NCBI RefSeq assembly: GCF_016801775.1
Contig: NZ_CP069004.1
Span: 1,984,001 to 2,048,000, forward strand
Direction: 5' to 3'
DNA: 64,000 bases
DNA from: Sulfitobacter mediterraneus
Lineage (GTDB): Bacteria; Pseudomonadota; Alphaproteobacteria; Rhodobacterales; Rhodobacteraceae
Shown piece after piece: positions 28,343 through 37,947 of the stretch. Each line of letters starts with the position of its first letter. Position 1 is the first letter of the stretch. Below the pieces are notes generated by a model. The model was given only the letters and a program-made list of their open reading frames with translations, did not search any database and had not been told where the DNA came from. The position numbers were made by a program, and so were the translations under genes.

Positions 28343-30047
28343 TGGCGACCTTAAGGGGAGGTGCACCTTCCTCTTCCAAAACGACGTCTAGCCCAACCTC
28401 CAGCTTGCGGCGGATGCGTTTCGGATCGGCCTCTGTGTCAGTGTCGTCTTCGTCAATGAAAGACAAAGCCCGGCTCCACTGAAACTCCGCCTCGCGGAAG
28501 CGGCCCACGGCCCAATAGACATCACCCAAATGGTCATTCACCACCGGATCAATCGGGATCAGCTCGACCGCGCGTTCCATCTGCTCAACCGCCTCGTCAT
28601 AGCGGCCAAGCCGGTAGAACACCCAGCCCAGCGAATCGACGATATAGCCACTGTCCGGACTGGCCGCGACGGCCCGTTCGATCATATCGAGCGCCTCATC
28701 CAGATTGCGCTGCTGTTCTACCATCGAATAGCCAAGATAGTTCAACACCTGAGGCTGTTCGGGGTTGATCGCCAGCGCGGCCCGAAAATCGGCCTCTGAC
28801 GCGACCTCATCGCCCAGCCTTTCATAGGCAATGCCGCGCGAATACAGCAGCACCCAGCGCAGACGAGCGGTGTCTGACACCCGTTCAATCGCGCGATCAT
28901 AGGCCGCAATGGCACCCTTGAAATCATCCTGCGCGCGCAGAACATCCCCCAATGTGGAGTGCACAACCGCCAAGTCTCCATGGCTGCGGGCCAATTGTTC
29001 CAAAACCTCAATGGCTTGATCCGCTTTACCAGACCGGCGCAAAGCATCCGCGCGGCCCAGTTCAGCCGCGTGATAGGTCGGGCTGTCGGCGGGCACGTCC
29101 TTGTATTCCTTGATCGCCAGATCATGCTGACCCAGCCCTTCCAGCAGGCTGGCCGTCAGCAAAAGCGCATCCACGTGATCGGGGCGCAGATAACGGGCCA
29201 GCCGTGTGTACAACAGCACGTAATAGTCCCCTGCGGCCTCACTTTTCAGGACCGCTGCAAAAGTAAAGAATACCTCGGCAATTCCAGATTTTGCATCGCG
29301 TACATGGGTAAATGGCACGGTCTCTTTGGCTTTGAGCGCGGCAATCAGCACATCCAATTCAGGGTCCGTGCTGCCACCAAAGCTGGCTTCGATCACTTGC
29401 AGGGCGTCGCCATGGCGGTCAAGCTGCGCCAGAATTTCCGCATGGGCCATCACGCCCCGGCGGGTCTGACCGGCAGCGCCAGCAACCTGATCGCCAAATA
29501 TCATTTCCGCGCCTTCAAAATCACCCACACTCGCAAGGGCCAAAGCCTTGTGGTACATCACAAAACCTTGCATGCCCGCCTCTTTGCTGAGCTTGTCAAA
29601 GGCGGCCATCGCTGCACGCACATCGCCGGTACCCATCAGCGCCCACGCCTTGACCAACCCATCGACCCAAGGGCCAATGCCGCTGCTATCATCTTCGCTG
29701 GCCAGGATCGCTTTGTAATCCTCAGTTTGCGCATGACCCGCAGTCAGTAGCATCCGTGCGACCTGGCTGCGTTGTTTCTTGGCCTCAAGCACACGGGCCA
29801 GCGGCAGGGCGCGTTCCACCTCGCCCAGCGACAGATAGGACAGCGCGGCGCTTTCCATCAATTCAACGTTTTGCGAATCCCGCGCAAGCGCTTGTGCATA
29901 ATACCGGGCGGCCTCGGCATAATCGCTGTTCACGGCGGCATGGCGGCCCGCCAGATAGGGGCCAGCGACAGATTGCGCCTGCACCGGCGCACCCGCCATC
30001 CCCGTCAGCGCCAATACGGCGGCCATTCCCAAAGCTTTGCGCAGCAT
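28332..30047 (-). CDS. Exported TPR-repeat protein
   Basis: About 571 residues with a signal peptide (MLRKALGMAAVLALTGMAG, cleavage near AQA at about 24). The remainder is a series of tetratricopeptide repeats: pairs such as YAEAARYYAQALARD near 45-58, and ALAINPEQPQVLNYLGYSMVEQ, AVAASPDSGYIVDSLGWVFYRLGRYDEAVEQME and further on. Such proteins are scaffolds in the periplasm. I see no catalytic motif. I use the ATG at 30047, though a GTG three bases earlier also fits the GAGGA ribosome site. It overlaps ispE by 11 nt and is probably cotranscribed with it. The gene product might assist outer-membrane or secretion assembly, but this is a guess. Confidence 0.82.
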   Translation of the reverse strand: MLRKALGMAAVLALTGMAGAPVQAQSVAGPYLAGRHAAVNSDYAEAARYYAQALARDSQNVELMESAALSYLSLGEVERALPLARVLEAKKQRSQVARMLLTAGHAQTEDYKAILASEDDSSGIGPWVDGLVKAWALMGTGDVRAAMAAFDKLSKEAGMQGFVMYHKALALASVGDFEGAEMIFGDQVAGAAGQTRRGVMAHAEILAQLDRHGDALQVIEASFGGSTDPELDVLIAALKAKETVPFTHVRDAKSGIAEVFFTFAAVLKSEAAGDYYVLLYTRLARYLRPDHVDALLLTASLLEGLGQHDLAIKEYKDVPADSPTYHAAELGRADALRRSGKADQAIEVLEQLARSHGDLAVVHSTLGDVLRAQDDFKGAIAAYDRAIERVSDTARLRWVLLYSRGIAYERLGDEVASEADFRAALAINPEQPQVLNYLGYSMVEQQRNLDEALDMIERAVAASPDSGYIVDSLGWVFYRLGRYDEAVEQMERAVELIPIDPVVNDHLGDVYWAVGRFREAEFQWSRALSFIDEDDTDTEADPKRIRRKLEVGLDVVLEEEGAPPLKVANDI

Positions 30048-30162
30048 CACTGATCGTCCTCATGCGTTTTTTCAAAGGCTATCAGACCAGCGGCCAAGCG
30101 CAATGGTGACGAAGGCGGCTCAAGGCGTTGTGAGGGCGTGTCGGCGGAACCCCGCAATATAT

Positions 30163-30186
30163 AAAAAAGGCGGGGTTGCCCCCGCC
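30163..30186 (-). terminator. Rho-independent terminator of ETF-ubiquinone oxidoreductase gene
   Basis: A perfect 7 bp stem GGCGGGG (30169-30175) and CCCCGCC (30180-30186) with a 4 nt loop. Read on the minus strand, it is followed by six T residues (30163-30168). It begins about 28 nt after the stop at 30214. It is a textbook intrinsic terminator. Confidence 0.9.
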
Positions 30187-30213
30187 CTTGATCCGCTTGC
30201 GATCATCGGTTGA

Positions 30214-31863
30214 TCACATGTTGGGGTAATTCGGCCCATCGCCACCCTGCGGCGTTGTCCAGGTGATGTTCTGGCTTGGGTCTTTGATATCGCAGGTTTT
30301 GCAATGCACACAGTTCTGGAAGTTGATCTGGAACTTGGGCGCGCTGCCTGGCTCTTCGATGAACTCGTAAACACCTGCCGGGCAATAGCGGGCCGAAGGA
30401 CCAGCAAATTTGGCAAGGTTCACCTCGACCGGCACAGAGGCATCTTTCAGCTTCAGGTGGGCCGGTTGGCTTTCCTCGTGGTTGGTAAAGGAGAACGCAA
30501 CATTGGTCAGGCGATCAAAGCTGATCGTGCCATCGGGCTTGGGATAGTCAATGACCTTGTGTTTGTCCGCATGCTCCGTTGCCTCGGCATCGGATTTGCC
30601 GTGTTTGAGCGTGCCAAGAAGTGAGAAGCCGAAGGTGTTGCACCACATGTCAAAACCGCCAACCGCCAGCGATGCCATCAGGCCGTACTTGGACCACAAC
30701 GGTTTGACGTTGCGTACCTTTTTCAAATCCGCGCCAATTGGGCCGCCGCGTACATCGGCTTCGTAGTCATTCAGCTCATCACCCGAACGCCCGGCCTGAA
30801 TCGCCGCATATGCGGCCTCGGCCGCGGCCTTGCCAGACAGCATCGCGTTATGGTTGCCCTTGATCCGGGGCACGTTGACCATACCAACCGAACAGCCCAA
30901 CAGGGCAACACCCGGCGCTACCATTTTTGGCATCGACTGATAGCCGCCTTCGGTTATGGCACGAGCGCCATAGGCCACGCGTTTGCCGCCCTTGAGCAGT
31001 TCGGCCACCATTGGGTGATGCTTGAAGCGCTGGAACTCCATGTAAGGAAAAACATGTGGGTTCTTGTAGCCAAGGTGGACAACAAAACCGACATAGACCT
31101 GATTGTTATCAAGGTGATAGATGAAAGATCCGCCACCTGCGTTGCTGTTGAGAGGCCAACCCATCGTATGCGTCACCGTGCCTTCGCGGTGCTTCGCCGG
31201 GTCAATTTCCCAGATCTCTTTCATGCCAAGGCCGTATTTCTGCGGCTCAACACCGTCTGACAGACCGTATTTCTCGATCACTTGCTTGGAGAGGCTGCCG
31301 CGCACCCCTTCGGACAGGAAAACATATTTGCCGTGCAATTCCATACCCGGCTCTGTGTCCGGGCCGATGGTGCCGTCGGCCTCAAGGCCAAAGACACCGG
31401 CAACCACACCTTTGACTTCGCCATTGTCGCCAAAGACCAATTCGGAACAAGCCATGCCAGGGAAAATTTCGACACCCATTTCTTCGGCCTGTTCCGCCAT
31501 CCAGCGGCAGACGTTGCCCATAGAAACGATGTAATTGCCGTGGTTGTTCATCAGCGGCGGCATTGGGAAGTTTGGCACACGGATCTGGCCTGCTTCGCCC
31601 AACATATAGAAGTTGTCCTCTTTCACCGGAACGGTGATAGGGGCGCCTTTTTCCTTCCAATCGGGGATCAAAGCATCCAGACCGCAAGGATCAAGAACCG
31701 CACCCGACAGAATATGCGCGCCCACTTCAGAGCCTTTTTCCAGCACAACAACGTTGCAATCCGGGTCCAACTGCTTCAGCCGGATCGCTGCAGACAGGCC
31801 CGCAGGTCCCGCACCAACGATCACAACATCGTATTCCATTGCTTCGCGTTCAATTTCAGCCAT
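30214..31863 (-). CDS. Electron transfer flavoprotein-ubiquinone oxidoreductase
   Basis: Passes electrons from ETF, reduced by acyl-CoA and other dehydrogenases, into the ubiquinone pool. The 549 residues show the FAD-binding VVIVGAGPAGLSAAIRLKQL, the YPNM-type C-terminus and a single [4Fe-4S] cluster with Cys in RYCPAGVYEF and CVHCKTCDIKDPSQNI. Length matches the usual ETF-QO of about 550 residues. It is the natural acceptor for the long acyl-CoA dehydrogenase at 42.9-44.7 kb. Downstream it has a strong terminator. A divergent region of nearly 200 nt separates it from soxR, with no gene in it. Confidence 0.95.
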   Translation of the reverse strand: MAEIEREAMEYDVVIVGAGPAGLSAAIRLKQLDPDCNVVVLEKGSEVGAHILSGAVLDPCGLDALIPDWKEKGAPITVPVKEDNFYMLGEAGQIRVPNFPMPPLMNNHGNYIVSMGNVCRWMAEQAEEMGVEIFPGMACSELVFGDNGEVKGVVAGVFGLEADGTIGPDTEPGMELHGKYVFLSEGVRGSLSKQVIEKYGLSDGVEPQKYGLGMKEIWEIDPAKHREGTVTHTMGWPLNSNAGGGSFIYHLDNNQVYVGFVVHLGYKNPHVFPYMEFQRFKHHPMVAELLKGGKRVAYGARAITEGGYQSMPKMVAPGVALLGCSVGMVNVPRIKGNHNAMLSGKAAAEAAYAAIQAGRSGDELNDYEADVRGGPIGADLKKVRNVKPLWSKYGLMASLAVGGFDMWCNTFGFSLLGTLKHGKSDAEATEHADKHKVIDYPKPDGTISFDRLTNVAFSFTNHEESQPAHLKLKDASVPVEVNLAKFAGPSARYCPAGVYEFIEEPGSAPKFQINFQNCVHCKTCDIKDPSQNITWTTPQGGDGPNYPNM

Positions 31864-32057
31864 GGCAAAGGCCTCCCTCAGGGCAAAATCGGTTTGAAGT
31901 TGGCTAAACTACGCCAAGCGTCATTGCAATCGGGACGATACGTTAATTGCTGCATTTGCAGCATGTTTGCACGATTTGTTCGTCGCCGATGTAGAAATGA
32001 CCCCAAAGAAAGGCCAAAAACGACCTGCTTGCCCGCCCCCGAATGGTTGTCGCCGCA

Positions 32058-32513
32058 TTACGTTTCGGGGCTATCCCCCATCAAATAACGCGGGCCGGGC
32101 CCTTTTTCGGCGGCGCGATCCACCGGATTGTACATGGCACAGACATCCAGGCTTAGACATCCGCATCCAATGCAACCGTCCAGATTCTCGCGCAGCTTTG
32201 TCAGGGTCTCGATCCGCTGATCCAATGCATCGCGAAAGCTTTCGCTGATCCGCGCCCAGTCGGCCTTCGTGGGTGGCCGTTTGCCCGGCAATTGGTCCAG
32301 CTCCGCTCTGATCTGCGGCAGGGTGAAACCAAACTGCTGGGCGATCATGATGAAACTGAGTTTGCGCAGATCCGCCCGTTCAAATCGCCGCTGTCCTCCC
32401 GCGTTGCGCCAGGGCTTTATCAGACCCTGCGCCTCGTAATATCGGATCGCCGACACGGCCAGCCCGGTCCGCCCTGCCAATGCCCCGATCGAAAGCCCGT
32501 CATTTATCGACAT
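32058..32513 (-). CDS. soxR: Redox-sensitive transcriptional activator SoxR
   Basis: MerR-family regulator with a [2Fe-2S] cluster, 151 residues. The winged-helix has SIGALAGRTGLAVSAIRYYEAQGLI. The cluster motif CIGCGCLSLDVC gives Cys114, 117, 119 and 125 with the canonical C-x2-C-x-C-x5-C spacing. Oxidation of the cluster activates promoters with long spacers. It is divergent from a VOC-family gene; between them lies a dyad with a 19 nt spacer that fits SoxR control (32535-32565). The SoxS gene of enterics is not expected in this lineage. Confidence 0.95.
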   Translation of the reverse strand: MSINDGLSIGALAGRTGLAVSAIRYYEAQGLIKPWRNAGGQRRFERADLRKLSFIMIAQQFGFTLPQIRAELDQLPGKRPPTKADWARISESFRDALDQRIETLTKLRENLDGCIGCGCLSLDVCAMYNPVDRAAEKGPGPRYLMGDSPET

Positions 32514-32534
32514 ATCGCCCTCCGAAAAAAATGC

Positions 32535-32565
32535 TTGATCTAAAGTTAGGTTTAGAAATTACAAC
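32535..32565 (+). promoter_or_regulatory. SoxR-type promoter with 19 nt spacer and dyad
   Basis: A -35 box TTGATC (32535-32540) and a -10 box TACAAC (32560-32565) are exactly 19 nt apart, the over-long spacer typical of MerR-family promoters. Inside lies CTAAAG-TTAG-GTTTAG (32540-32555), which aligns with the E. coli SoxR box CTCAAG-TTAA-CTTGAG. It faces the VOC gene at 32601 and sits between that gene and soxR. Spacing and dyad are seen; binding is inferred from the family. Confidence 0.65.
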
Positions 32566-32600
32566 AACAGGCAGTCAAGCAAAACCGAAGAGGACAAAAC

Positions 32601-32981
32601 ATGCCTGCACTTTTGGAACACACCAATTTCACCGTGGCCGATCCCCACAAAACCGCCGCCTGGATGGAGGCTTTGTTCGGGTGGAAAATCCGCTGGCAAG
32701 GCGATTCCCTTGGCGGCGGCCTTTCCATTCACGTCGGCACCGAGGACCAATACCTTGCGCTCTATACCCCCCGCGCGCCTATGGACGCCAAGACCAACAC
32801 CTACACACAGGTCGGCGGTCTCAACCACATCGCTGTTGTCGTGGATGATATCGACGCCACCGAAGCGGCCGTGATTGCCCATGGTTTCAAAACCGGCAAT
32901 CACGCCGATTACGAACCCGGCCGGCGGTTTTACTTCCACGACGATGACGATATCGAATACGAAGTTGTCCAATACGATTGA
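32601..32981 (+). CDS. VOC (glyoxalase/bleomycin-resistance) family protein
   Basis: 126 residues with the beta-alpha-beta-beta-beta repeat of the vicinal oxygen chelate fold. LEHTNFTVADPHKTAAWMEALFGW and LNHIAVVVDDIDATEAAV begin the two halves and carry His residues at metal positions, and YEVVQYD ends the protein with a further acidic residue. Family members include glyoxalase I, dioxygenases and drug-binding proteins; the reaction here is not known. It is directly downstream of the SoxR-type promoter and divergent from soxR, so redox-cycling compounds or their adducts are a likely theme. Confidence 0.82.
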   Translation: MPALLEHTNFTVADPHKTAAWMEALFGWKIRWQGDSLGGGLSIHVGTEDQYLALYTPRAPMDAKTNTYTQVGGLNHIAVVVDDIDATEAAVIAHGFKTGNHADYEPGRRFYFHDDDDIEYEVVQYD

Positions 32982-33068
32982 CGGCTGATCCCTGCCAATT
33001 GACGAACCCATCCCCCTTGCAATCCAACGGCAATTTGGGTCAGGTAATGGGCAGCTATTTTCGAAAAC

Positions 33069-33099
33069 GGCCGCCCCCGTTTGATTTGCGGGTGCGGCC
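33069..33099 (+). other. Hairpin between the VOC gene and greA
   Basis: An interrupted stem of GGCCGC (33069-33074) plus CCCG (33076-33079) pairing with CGGG (33089-33092) plus GCGGCC (33094-33099) with a C/T mismatch between and a 9 nt loop. There is no T-run after it on the plus strand, so it may be a weak terminator or a leader structure of greA. It ends 24 nt before the greA start. Confidence 0.4.
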
Positions 33100-33122
33100 C
33101 TCATTACGTGGACAGACCACCC

Positions 33123-33593
33123 ATGGAAAAGATTCCCATGACCCGCGCGGGCCATACCGCGCTGGAAACAGAGCTCAAGCAGCTCAAGACAGAGGAACGC
33201 CCTGCGATAATCAAGGCGATTGCCGAGGCCCGTGAACATGGGGACCTGTCCGAAAATGCCGAGTATCATTCGGCCAAGGAAAAACAATCCTTCATCGAAG
33301 GCCGCATCAAAGAACTGGAAGGCGTGATTTCGCTGGCCGATGTGATTGACCCGGCCAAATTGTCCGGCGCAATCAAGTTTGGCGCACGGGTCACCCTGGT
33401 GGACGAGGACACCGATGAGGAAAAGACCTATCAGATCGTTGGCGAATATGAGGCCAAGATCGAGGATGGGCTGCTGAACATCAAATCGCCCATTGCCCGC
33501 GCCTTGATCGGCAAGGAAGAAGGAGATTCGGTCGAAGTGCGCACACCGGGGGGCGAGAAATCCTATGAGGTTCTCAAAATCGTCTTTGCCTGA
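33123..33593 (+). CDS. greA: Transcription elongation factor GreA
   Basis: Rescues backtracked RNA polymerase by stimulating cleavage of the nascent RNA. I start at the ATG at 33123 ([18 protein letters not shown]), 156 residues, the usual length. The N-terminal coiled coil holds the acidic tip [17 protein letters not shown], and the C-terminal domain has [11 protein letters not shown] and [16 protein letters not shown]. It is followed by an unknown membrane protein 14 nt later, so these two are probably cotranscribed. A stem-loop lies just upstream. Confidence 0.96.
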   Translation: MEKIPMTRAGHTALETELKQLKTEERPAIIKAIAEAREHGDLSENAEYHSAKEKQSFIEGRIKELEGVISLADVIDPAKLSGAIKFGARVTLVDEDTDEEKTYQIVGEYEAKIEDGLLNIKSPIARALIGKEEGDSVEVRTPGGEKSYEVLKIVFA

Positions 33594-33607
33594 ACGGGAA
33601 AACCGGC

Positions 33608-34657
33608 ATGGCTGAACGACCCGAAATCGAAGCAGCGGCTGACAGCGCGGCCCCGGCCCGCCCGACACCGCTTGGCATCTATGACAAACCCAAACCGCAA
33701 ACCGTGACCGGTATTGAGGTGGTGGCGATTGCACTCAGCGCGCTGTGGCTGCTGGGCGCCGTGGTGTTTTTTGTCGTTTTGCCGCAAGATCCGCAGGCCG
33801 GTGGTAGCAGCGATGCGGATGGCCTGCGTTTTCTGATGACGATGCTGGCGGTCTTCATGCCCGTGGCGATGATCTGGGTCGCCGCCACCGCCGCGCGGGC
33901 CAGCCGTGTGATGCGCGAGGAAAGCCAACGGTTGCAGACCGCTATAGACGGCATTCGCCAAGCCTATATCGCCCAACAACAAGGGCATGGGATGCAATCT
34001 GGATCGTCTTCTGTGGCCCGCAAACTGGATGAGATCGCAACCACGGCCCGCAAAACCGAAACCGCGCTGGCCACCTTTCAATCGCGCCGCGAAGAGCAGG
34101 CCCGCAAAGTCCCGCAGGTGGCCGCGGCACCAGTGGATGATCAGCCTACACTGGCCCTTGGCACACAGGCGGCAGACCTCGCGCCGATGCTGTCCAATGA
34201 TGATTTCATTCGCGCCTTGAATTTTCCTGAAACCGCCGAGGATGAGGTTGGCTTCGCCGCTCTGCGCCGCGCACTCAAGGACCGGTCCGCCGCACAATTG
34301 GTCCAAGCGGCCCAGGATGTGCTGACCCTGATGTCCCAGGACGGCATCTACATGGACGACCTGCGCCCCGACCGCGCCCGCCCCGAGATCTGGCGGCAGT
34401 TTGCGCAAGGCGCACGCGGGCGCCCCATCGCCGCCCTGGGTGGGATCAGGGACCGCTCGTCGCTGGCCCTCACCAATGCGCGGATGAAACAGGATCCGAT
34501 CTTCCGCGACGCCGCGCACCACTTTTTGCGCCGCTTTGACAAGACCTTTGCAGAATTCGAAGAACGTGCCAGTGATGGTGAAATCTCTGCGCTGGCTGAC
34601 ACGCGCACGGCCCGCGCGTTCATGTTGCTCGGCCGCTGCGCCGGTACGTTTGACTAG
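33608..34657 (+). CDS. Membrane protein with cytoplasmic coiled coil, function unknown
   Basis: 349 residues. Two hydrophobic segments near 37-60 and 75-97 (VVAIALSALWLLGAVVFFVV; LMTMLAVFMPVAMIWVAATA) are followed by a helical, charged region with REESQRLQTAIDGIR and VARKLDEIATTARKT that should form a coiled coil up to about 170. The rest, from about 200, is alpha-helical with DDLRPDRARPEIWRQFAQG. I do not recognise a named family; relatives occur in Rhodobacteraceae in my memory. It follows greA by 14 nt. A hairpin separates it from the convergent GNAT gene. Confidence 0.7.
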   Translation: MAERPEIEAAADSAAPARPTPLGIYDKPKPQTVTGIEVVAIALSALWLLGAVVFFVVLPQDPQAGGSSDADGLRFLMTMLAVFMPVAMIWVAATAARASRVMREESQRLQTAIDGIRQAYIAQQQGHGMQSGSSSVARKLDEIATTARKTETALATFQSRREEQARKVPQVAAAPVDDQPTLALGTQAADLAPMLSNDDFIRALNFPETAEDEVGFAALRRALKDRSAAQLVQAAQDVLTLMSQDGIYMDDLRPDRARPEIWRQFAQGARGRPIAALGGIRDRSSLALTNARMKQDPIFRDAAHHFLRRFDKTFAEFEERASDGEISALADTRTARAFMLLGRCAGTFD

Positions 34658-34660
34658 GTC

Positions 34661-34690
34661 AAAAGGGGCGGAAAGTTTCCTCTCCGCCCC
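34661..34690 (-). terminator. Terminator of the GNAT gene
   Basis: An 8 bp GC stem, GGGGCGGA (34665-34672) with TCCGCCCC (34683-34690), 10 nt loop. On the minus strand the stem is followed by TTTT (34661-34664), so it serves the gene at 34697-35131. On the plus strand there is no T-run, so it is weaker for the membrane protein. Confidence 0.75.
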
Positions 34691-34696
34691 AATCTG

Positions 34697-35314
<618 letters not shown>

Positions 35315-35383
35315 GTATGACAGCCCCGCCGCAAATCCCCAAGGGCCAGGCGAGCCACTATCCAGGCACGATGCAAAACCGCA

Positions 35384-37459
35384 TCACCCCGCAAGGCCAT
35401 AGCTGCCAAACGGCACATAGCGGACCATATCACCCGGCTTGATCTCACCGGCAGGTTCCGGCAGTTCCACCAGCCCTTCGGCCCAACTGAGCCCGCTGAT
35501 CCGGCCCGACCCTTCGGATGCAAACACCTCTGCCCGGCCACCCCGTATTCTTGCGCGGAGATATTCCCGGCGTCCTGCCTTTTTCGCTTTGGCGAAGGCA
35601 GCGGGCACTTCAAACCCCTGCGGTTCTGCCCAACCTGCCCCGGCCAAAACCGACATCGCTGGCCGCGCAAAGATCAACGCGCAAACCAATGCCGCCACGG
35701 GATTGCCGGGCAGGCCAAAGACCGGAACGCCCTGCCACAGACCCAGCGCCAAGGGCCGCCCCGGCTTGATCGCCATGCGCCACAGCGCCATGGCGCCTGC
35801 CTGCTCCAACAAGGCCGACACGTGGTCTTCATCCCCCGCAGAGGCGCCGCCGCTGGTCAGGATGACATCAACCTCCGCCGCCGCATTGTCCAGCCGCGCC
35901 CGCAAGAGTTCGCGGTCATCCGGCACCCGGCCCAAGTCCACAGGCACATGGCCAAACTGTTCTGCCAACGCCAGCAACATCGGACGATTGGCATCATAGA
36001 TCTGCCCGTCGCGCGCAGAGGCACCCGGCTCAACCAGCTCATCCCCTGTTGAGATTACCCCCACCTTCAGCGGCTTTCGCACGGCCACCTCGGAAACACC
36101 GGTCGCCGCCAAAAGGGCCAGATCCGCTGGTGTGATCTTGCGCCCAACAGGCAGAATTTCCTGTCCCGCGATCACGTCTTCGCCAGCCTTTCGGGTGTTG
36201 GCTCCGGCCTTTATAGGGCCGGAAAAACGGACCGACCCATCCGCCAAACCCACATCTTCTTGCAAGATCACCGTATCCACCCCTTCGGGCAGCGCCGCAC
36301 CTGTCAGAACCCGGATCGCCAGCCCCTCCGGCACAGCGCCGGGCGCGTCACCTGCCGCCGCACGCCCCTCCACCAATGGCAACCCATGTGTGCCAGCCCC
36401 GCGTCCACCGGCAAACCCGTACCCATCCACCGCCGTATTGGGCAGCGGCGGATTGGCCCGTGCGGCGAAGACCGCCTGCGCCGCGATCCGGCCCGCCGCC
36501 GCGCCGAGCGGCACGGTCTCGGTCCGAGTGACCGCCGAAAGCCGCGCCTTAAGCAGATCATGCGCCTCGCTTACGGGCGTCCAGTGCACGCCAGGCGGCA
36601 ATGCAAAACAATCGTTGCGCAAAGGCGGCGGCACATCGCCGCGCAATTCATCTTCATGTCCCAAACCGAATATCCACCCTTCCTCCGGCGCATCAACATC
36701 AAGCAGCGTGGCCAGCCGGTCTGCGGGCAATTGCGCCACCTGCCCAGCAATCTGCTGAACCTGCCATGCGTCTTTGATCATGCCCTCTGCCGCAGTCCCG
36801 GCAGTCAGCGACGGCCAAATCTCGACGAATGCAATGGGCGCGGTCAGCGGCTGATAAGGCCAGACCGCAACCTCGAACTGGCGGCGCAACCGCGCCAGTA
36901 CAGGCAGACCCATCATCACCTGCCCCCCTACCGCACCGGCACCGCCCATTTGCCAACAGGTAAACGCACCCTTGGCCCGATCCTCACAGCGCCGCTTTTC
37001 CGGGAACGGATTGGCATAGCCATCCTTGTTGCGCGGCAGCCCGTCAATATCACGAGACAGCGTGTTGAACCAAAACGGCCCCTGCCCCAACCCAAGACCA
37101 AGATTGATCTCGGCTGCCAGATCAAAGCGGTTGTTGCCCTTTGGATCATCCTCAATCCGGGCCTCGAACCAATCCCACAAGTCCAGCGGATCAGATGACC
37201 CGCACAGCGCCTCGGCAAAGCCAGCCGGATAGCCGAACGGGAAATCAAAGCCGACCAAAACGCGCCGTCTCTCTTCACGTTCAGCCGTCAGAAACGCCGC
37301 CAACCACTGCTCCGCCTCTTGCCGATTACGCTGGTAGACAGGCTCCTCAGCCGCTGCCCCCCGCTGCACCCCGATCCAAATCGCGTCCTTCACCGGACGC
37401 GGCCCACGGTCGTTTCCAGCCGACCAATCGACCATCACAACCGTGTCAAACGGGGTCAA
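35384..37459 (-). CDS. MoeA-type molybdopterin molybdenumtransferase fused to an extra N-terminal domain
   Basis: 691 residues, far longer than the usual 400 for MoeA. Residues about 291-691 are MoeA: GVISTGDELVEPG, TSGGASAGDEDHV, MAIKPGRPLALG and FGLPGNPVAA, so it should insert molybdate into adenylylated molybdopterin. Residues 1-290 form a second domain: VVMVDWSA near the start, GFDFPFGYP, VEIWPS at about 212-217 and a KDAW segment at 229. That Asp/Asp/Glu spacing recalls RNase H-fold proteins of the DUF429 type, but this is only an impression. The gene is followed by mobB, mobA and fdhD. Confidence 0.85.
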   Translation of the reverse strand: MTPFDTVVMVDWSAGNDRGPRPVKDAIWIGVQRGAAAEEPVYQRNRQEAEQWLAAFLTAEREERRRVLVGFDFPFGYPAGFAEALCGSSDPLDLWDWFEARIEDDPKGNNRFDLAAEINLGLGLGQGPFWFNTLSRDIDGLPRNKDGYANPFPEKRRCEDRAKGAFTCWQMGGAGAVGGQVMMGLPVLARLRRQFEVAVWPYQPLTAPIAFVEIWPSLTAGTAAEGMIKDAWQVQQIAGQVAQLPADRLATLLDVDAPEEGWIFGLGHEDELRGDVPPPLRNDCFALPPGVHWTPVSEAHDLLKARLSAVTRTETVPLGAAAGRIAAQAVFAARANPPLPNTAVDGYGFAGGRGAGTHGLPLVEGRAAAGDAPGAVPEGLAIRVLTGAALPEGVDTVILQEDVGLADGSVRFSGPIKAGANTRKAGEDVIAGQEILPVGRKITPADLALLAATGVSEVAVRKPLKVGVISTGDELVEPGASARDGQIYDANRPMLLALAEQFGHVPVDLGRVPDDRELLRARLDNAAAEVDVILTSGGASAGDEDHVSALLEQAGAMALWRMAIKPGRPLALGLWQGVPVFGLPGNPVAALVCALIFARPAMSVLAGAGWAEPQGFEVPAAFAKAKKAGRREYLRARIRGGRAEVFASEGSGRISGLSWAEGLVELPEPAGEIKPGDMVRYVPFGSYGLAG

Positions 37460-37947
37460 AGCCCGACCTCGGACAGTATGAAATCAGCGATCGCCACCGT
37501 ATCATTCAAATCAAACACCGGCCGATCCAGATCAAGCGACACATCCGCCGCCACCGCCCGCACGGTTGGATCTTCGGGCGCGATCAAGGGATTGCCCGTC
37601 ACAGCCCGATGCGCCTCAACCTTGGGGTGATCATCGCGTTTGTATCCTTCGATCAATACCAGATCGACCGGGCTGAGGCGGGTCAGCAGCTCGGCCAAAA
37701 TTGGCTCCTTTGCGCCGCGCAATTCATGCATCAAGGCAAAGCGGTTGCCTGAGGCGAGCAGCACCTCTGACGCGCCTGCCGTGCGATGGCGGAAACTGTC
37801 TTTGCCCGGATGATCGACATCGAAACTGTGGTGCGCATGTTTGACGGTCGAGACGGTGATGCCGCGCCCGGTGATCTCTGTCACCAGACGTTCCATCAGA
37901 CCGGTCTTGCCTGCGTTTTTCCAACCGACAACGCCAAATAATTTCAC
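37456..37947 (-). CDS. mobB: Molybdopterin-guanine dinucleotide biosynthesis protein MobB
   Basis: 163-residue P-loop GTPase that assists MobA in making the guanine-dinucleotide form of the molybdenum cofactor. The Walker A motif is GWKNAGKTG at the N-terminus. STVKHAHHSFDVDHPGKDS is the conserved switch region and VLIEGYKRDDHPKVE a Walker B-like segment. It overlaps the MoeA fusion by 4 nt at 37456-37459 and mobA by 4 nt at 37944-37947, so it is translated as part of a tightly coupled operon. Confidence 0.92.
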   Translation of the reverse strand: MKLFGVVGWKNAGKTGLMERLVTEITGRGITVSTVKHAHHSFDVDHPGKDSFRHRTAGASEVLLASGNRFALMHELRGAKEPILAELLTRLSPVDLVLIEGYKRDDHPKVEAHRAVTGNPLIAPEDPTVRAVAADVSLDLDRPVFDLNDTVAIADFILSEVGL

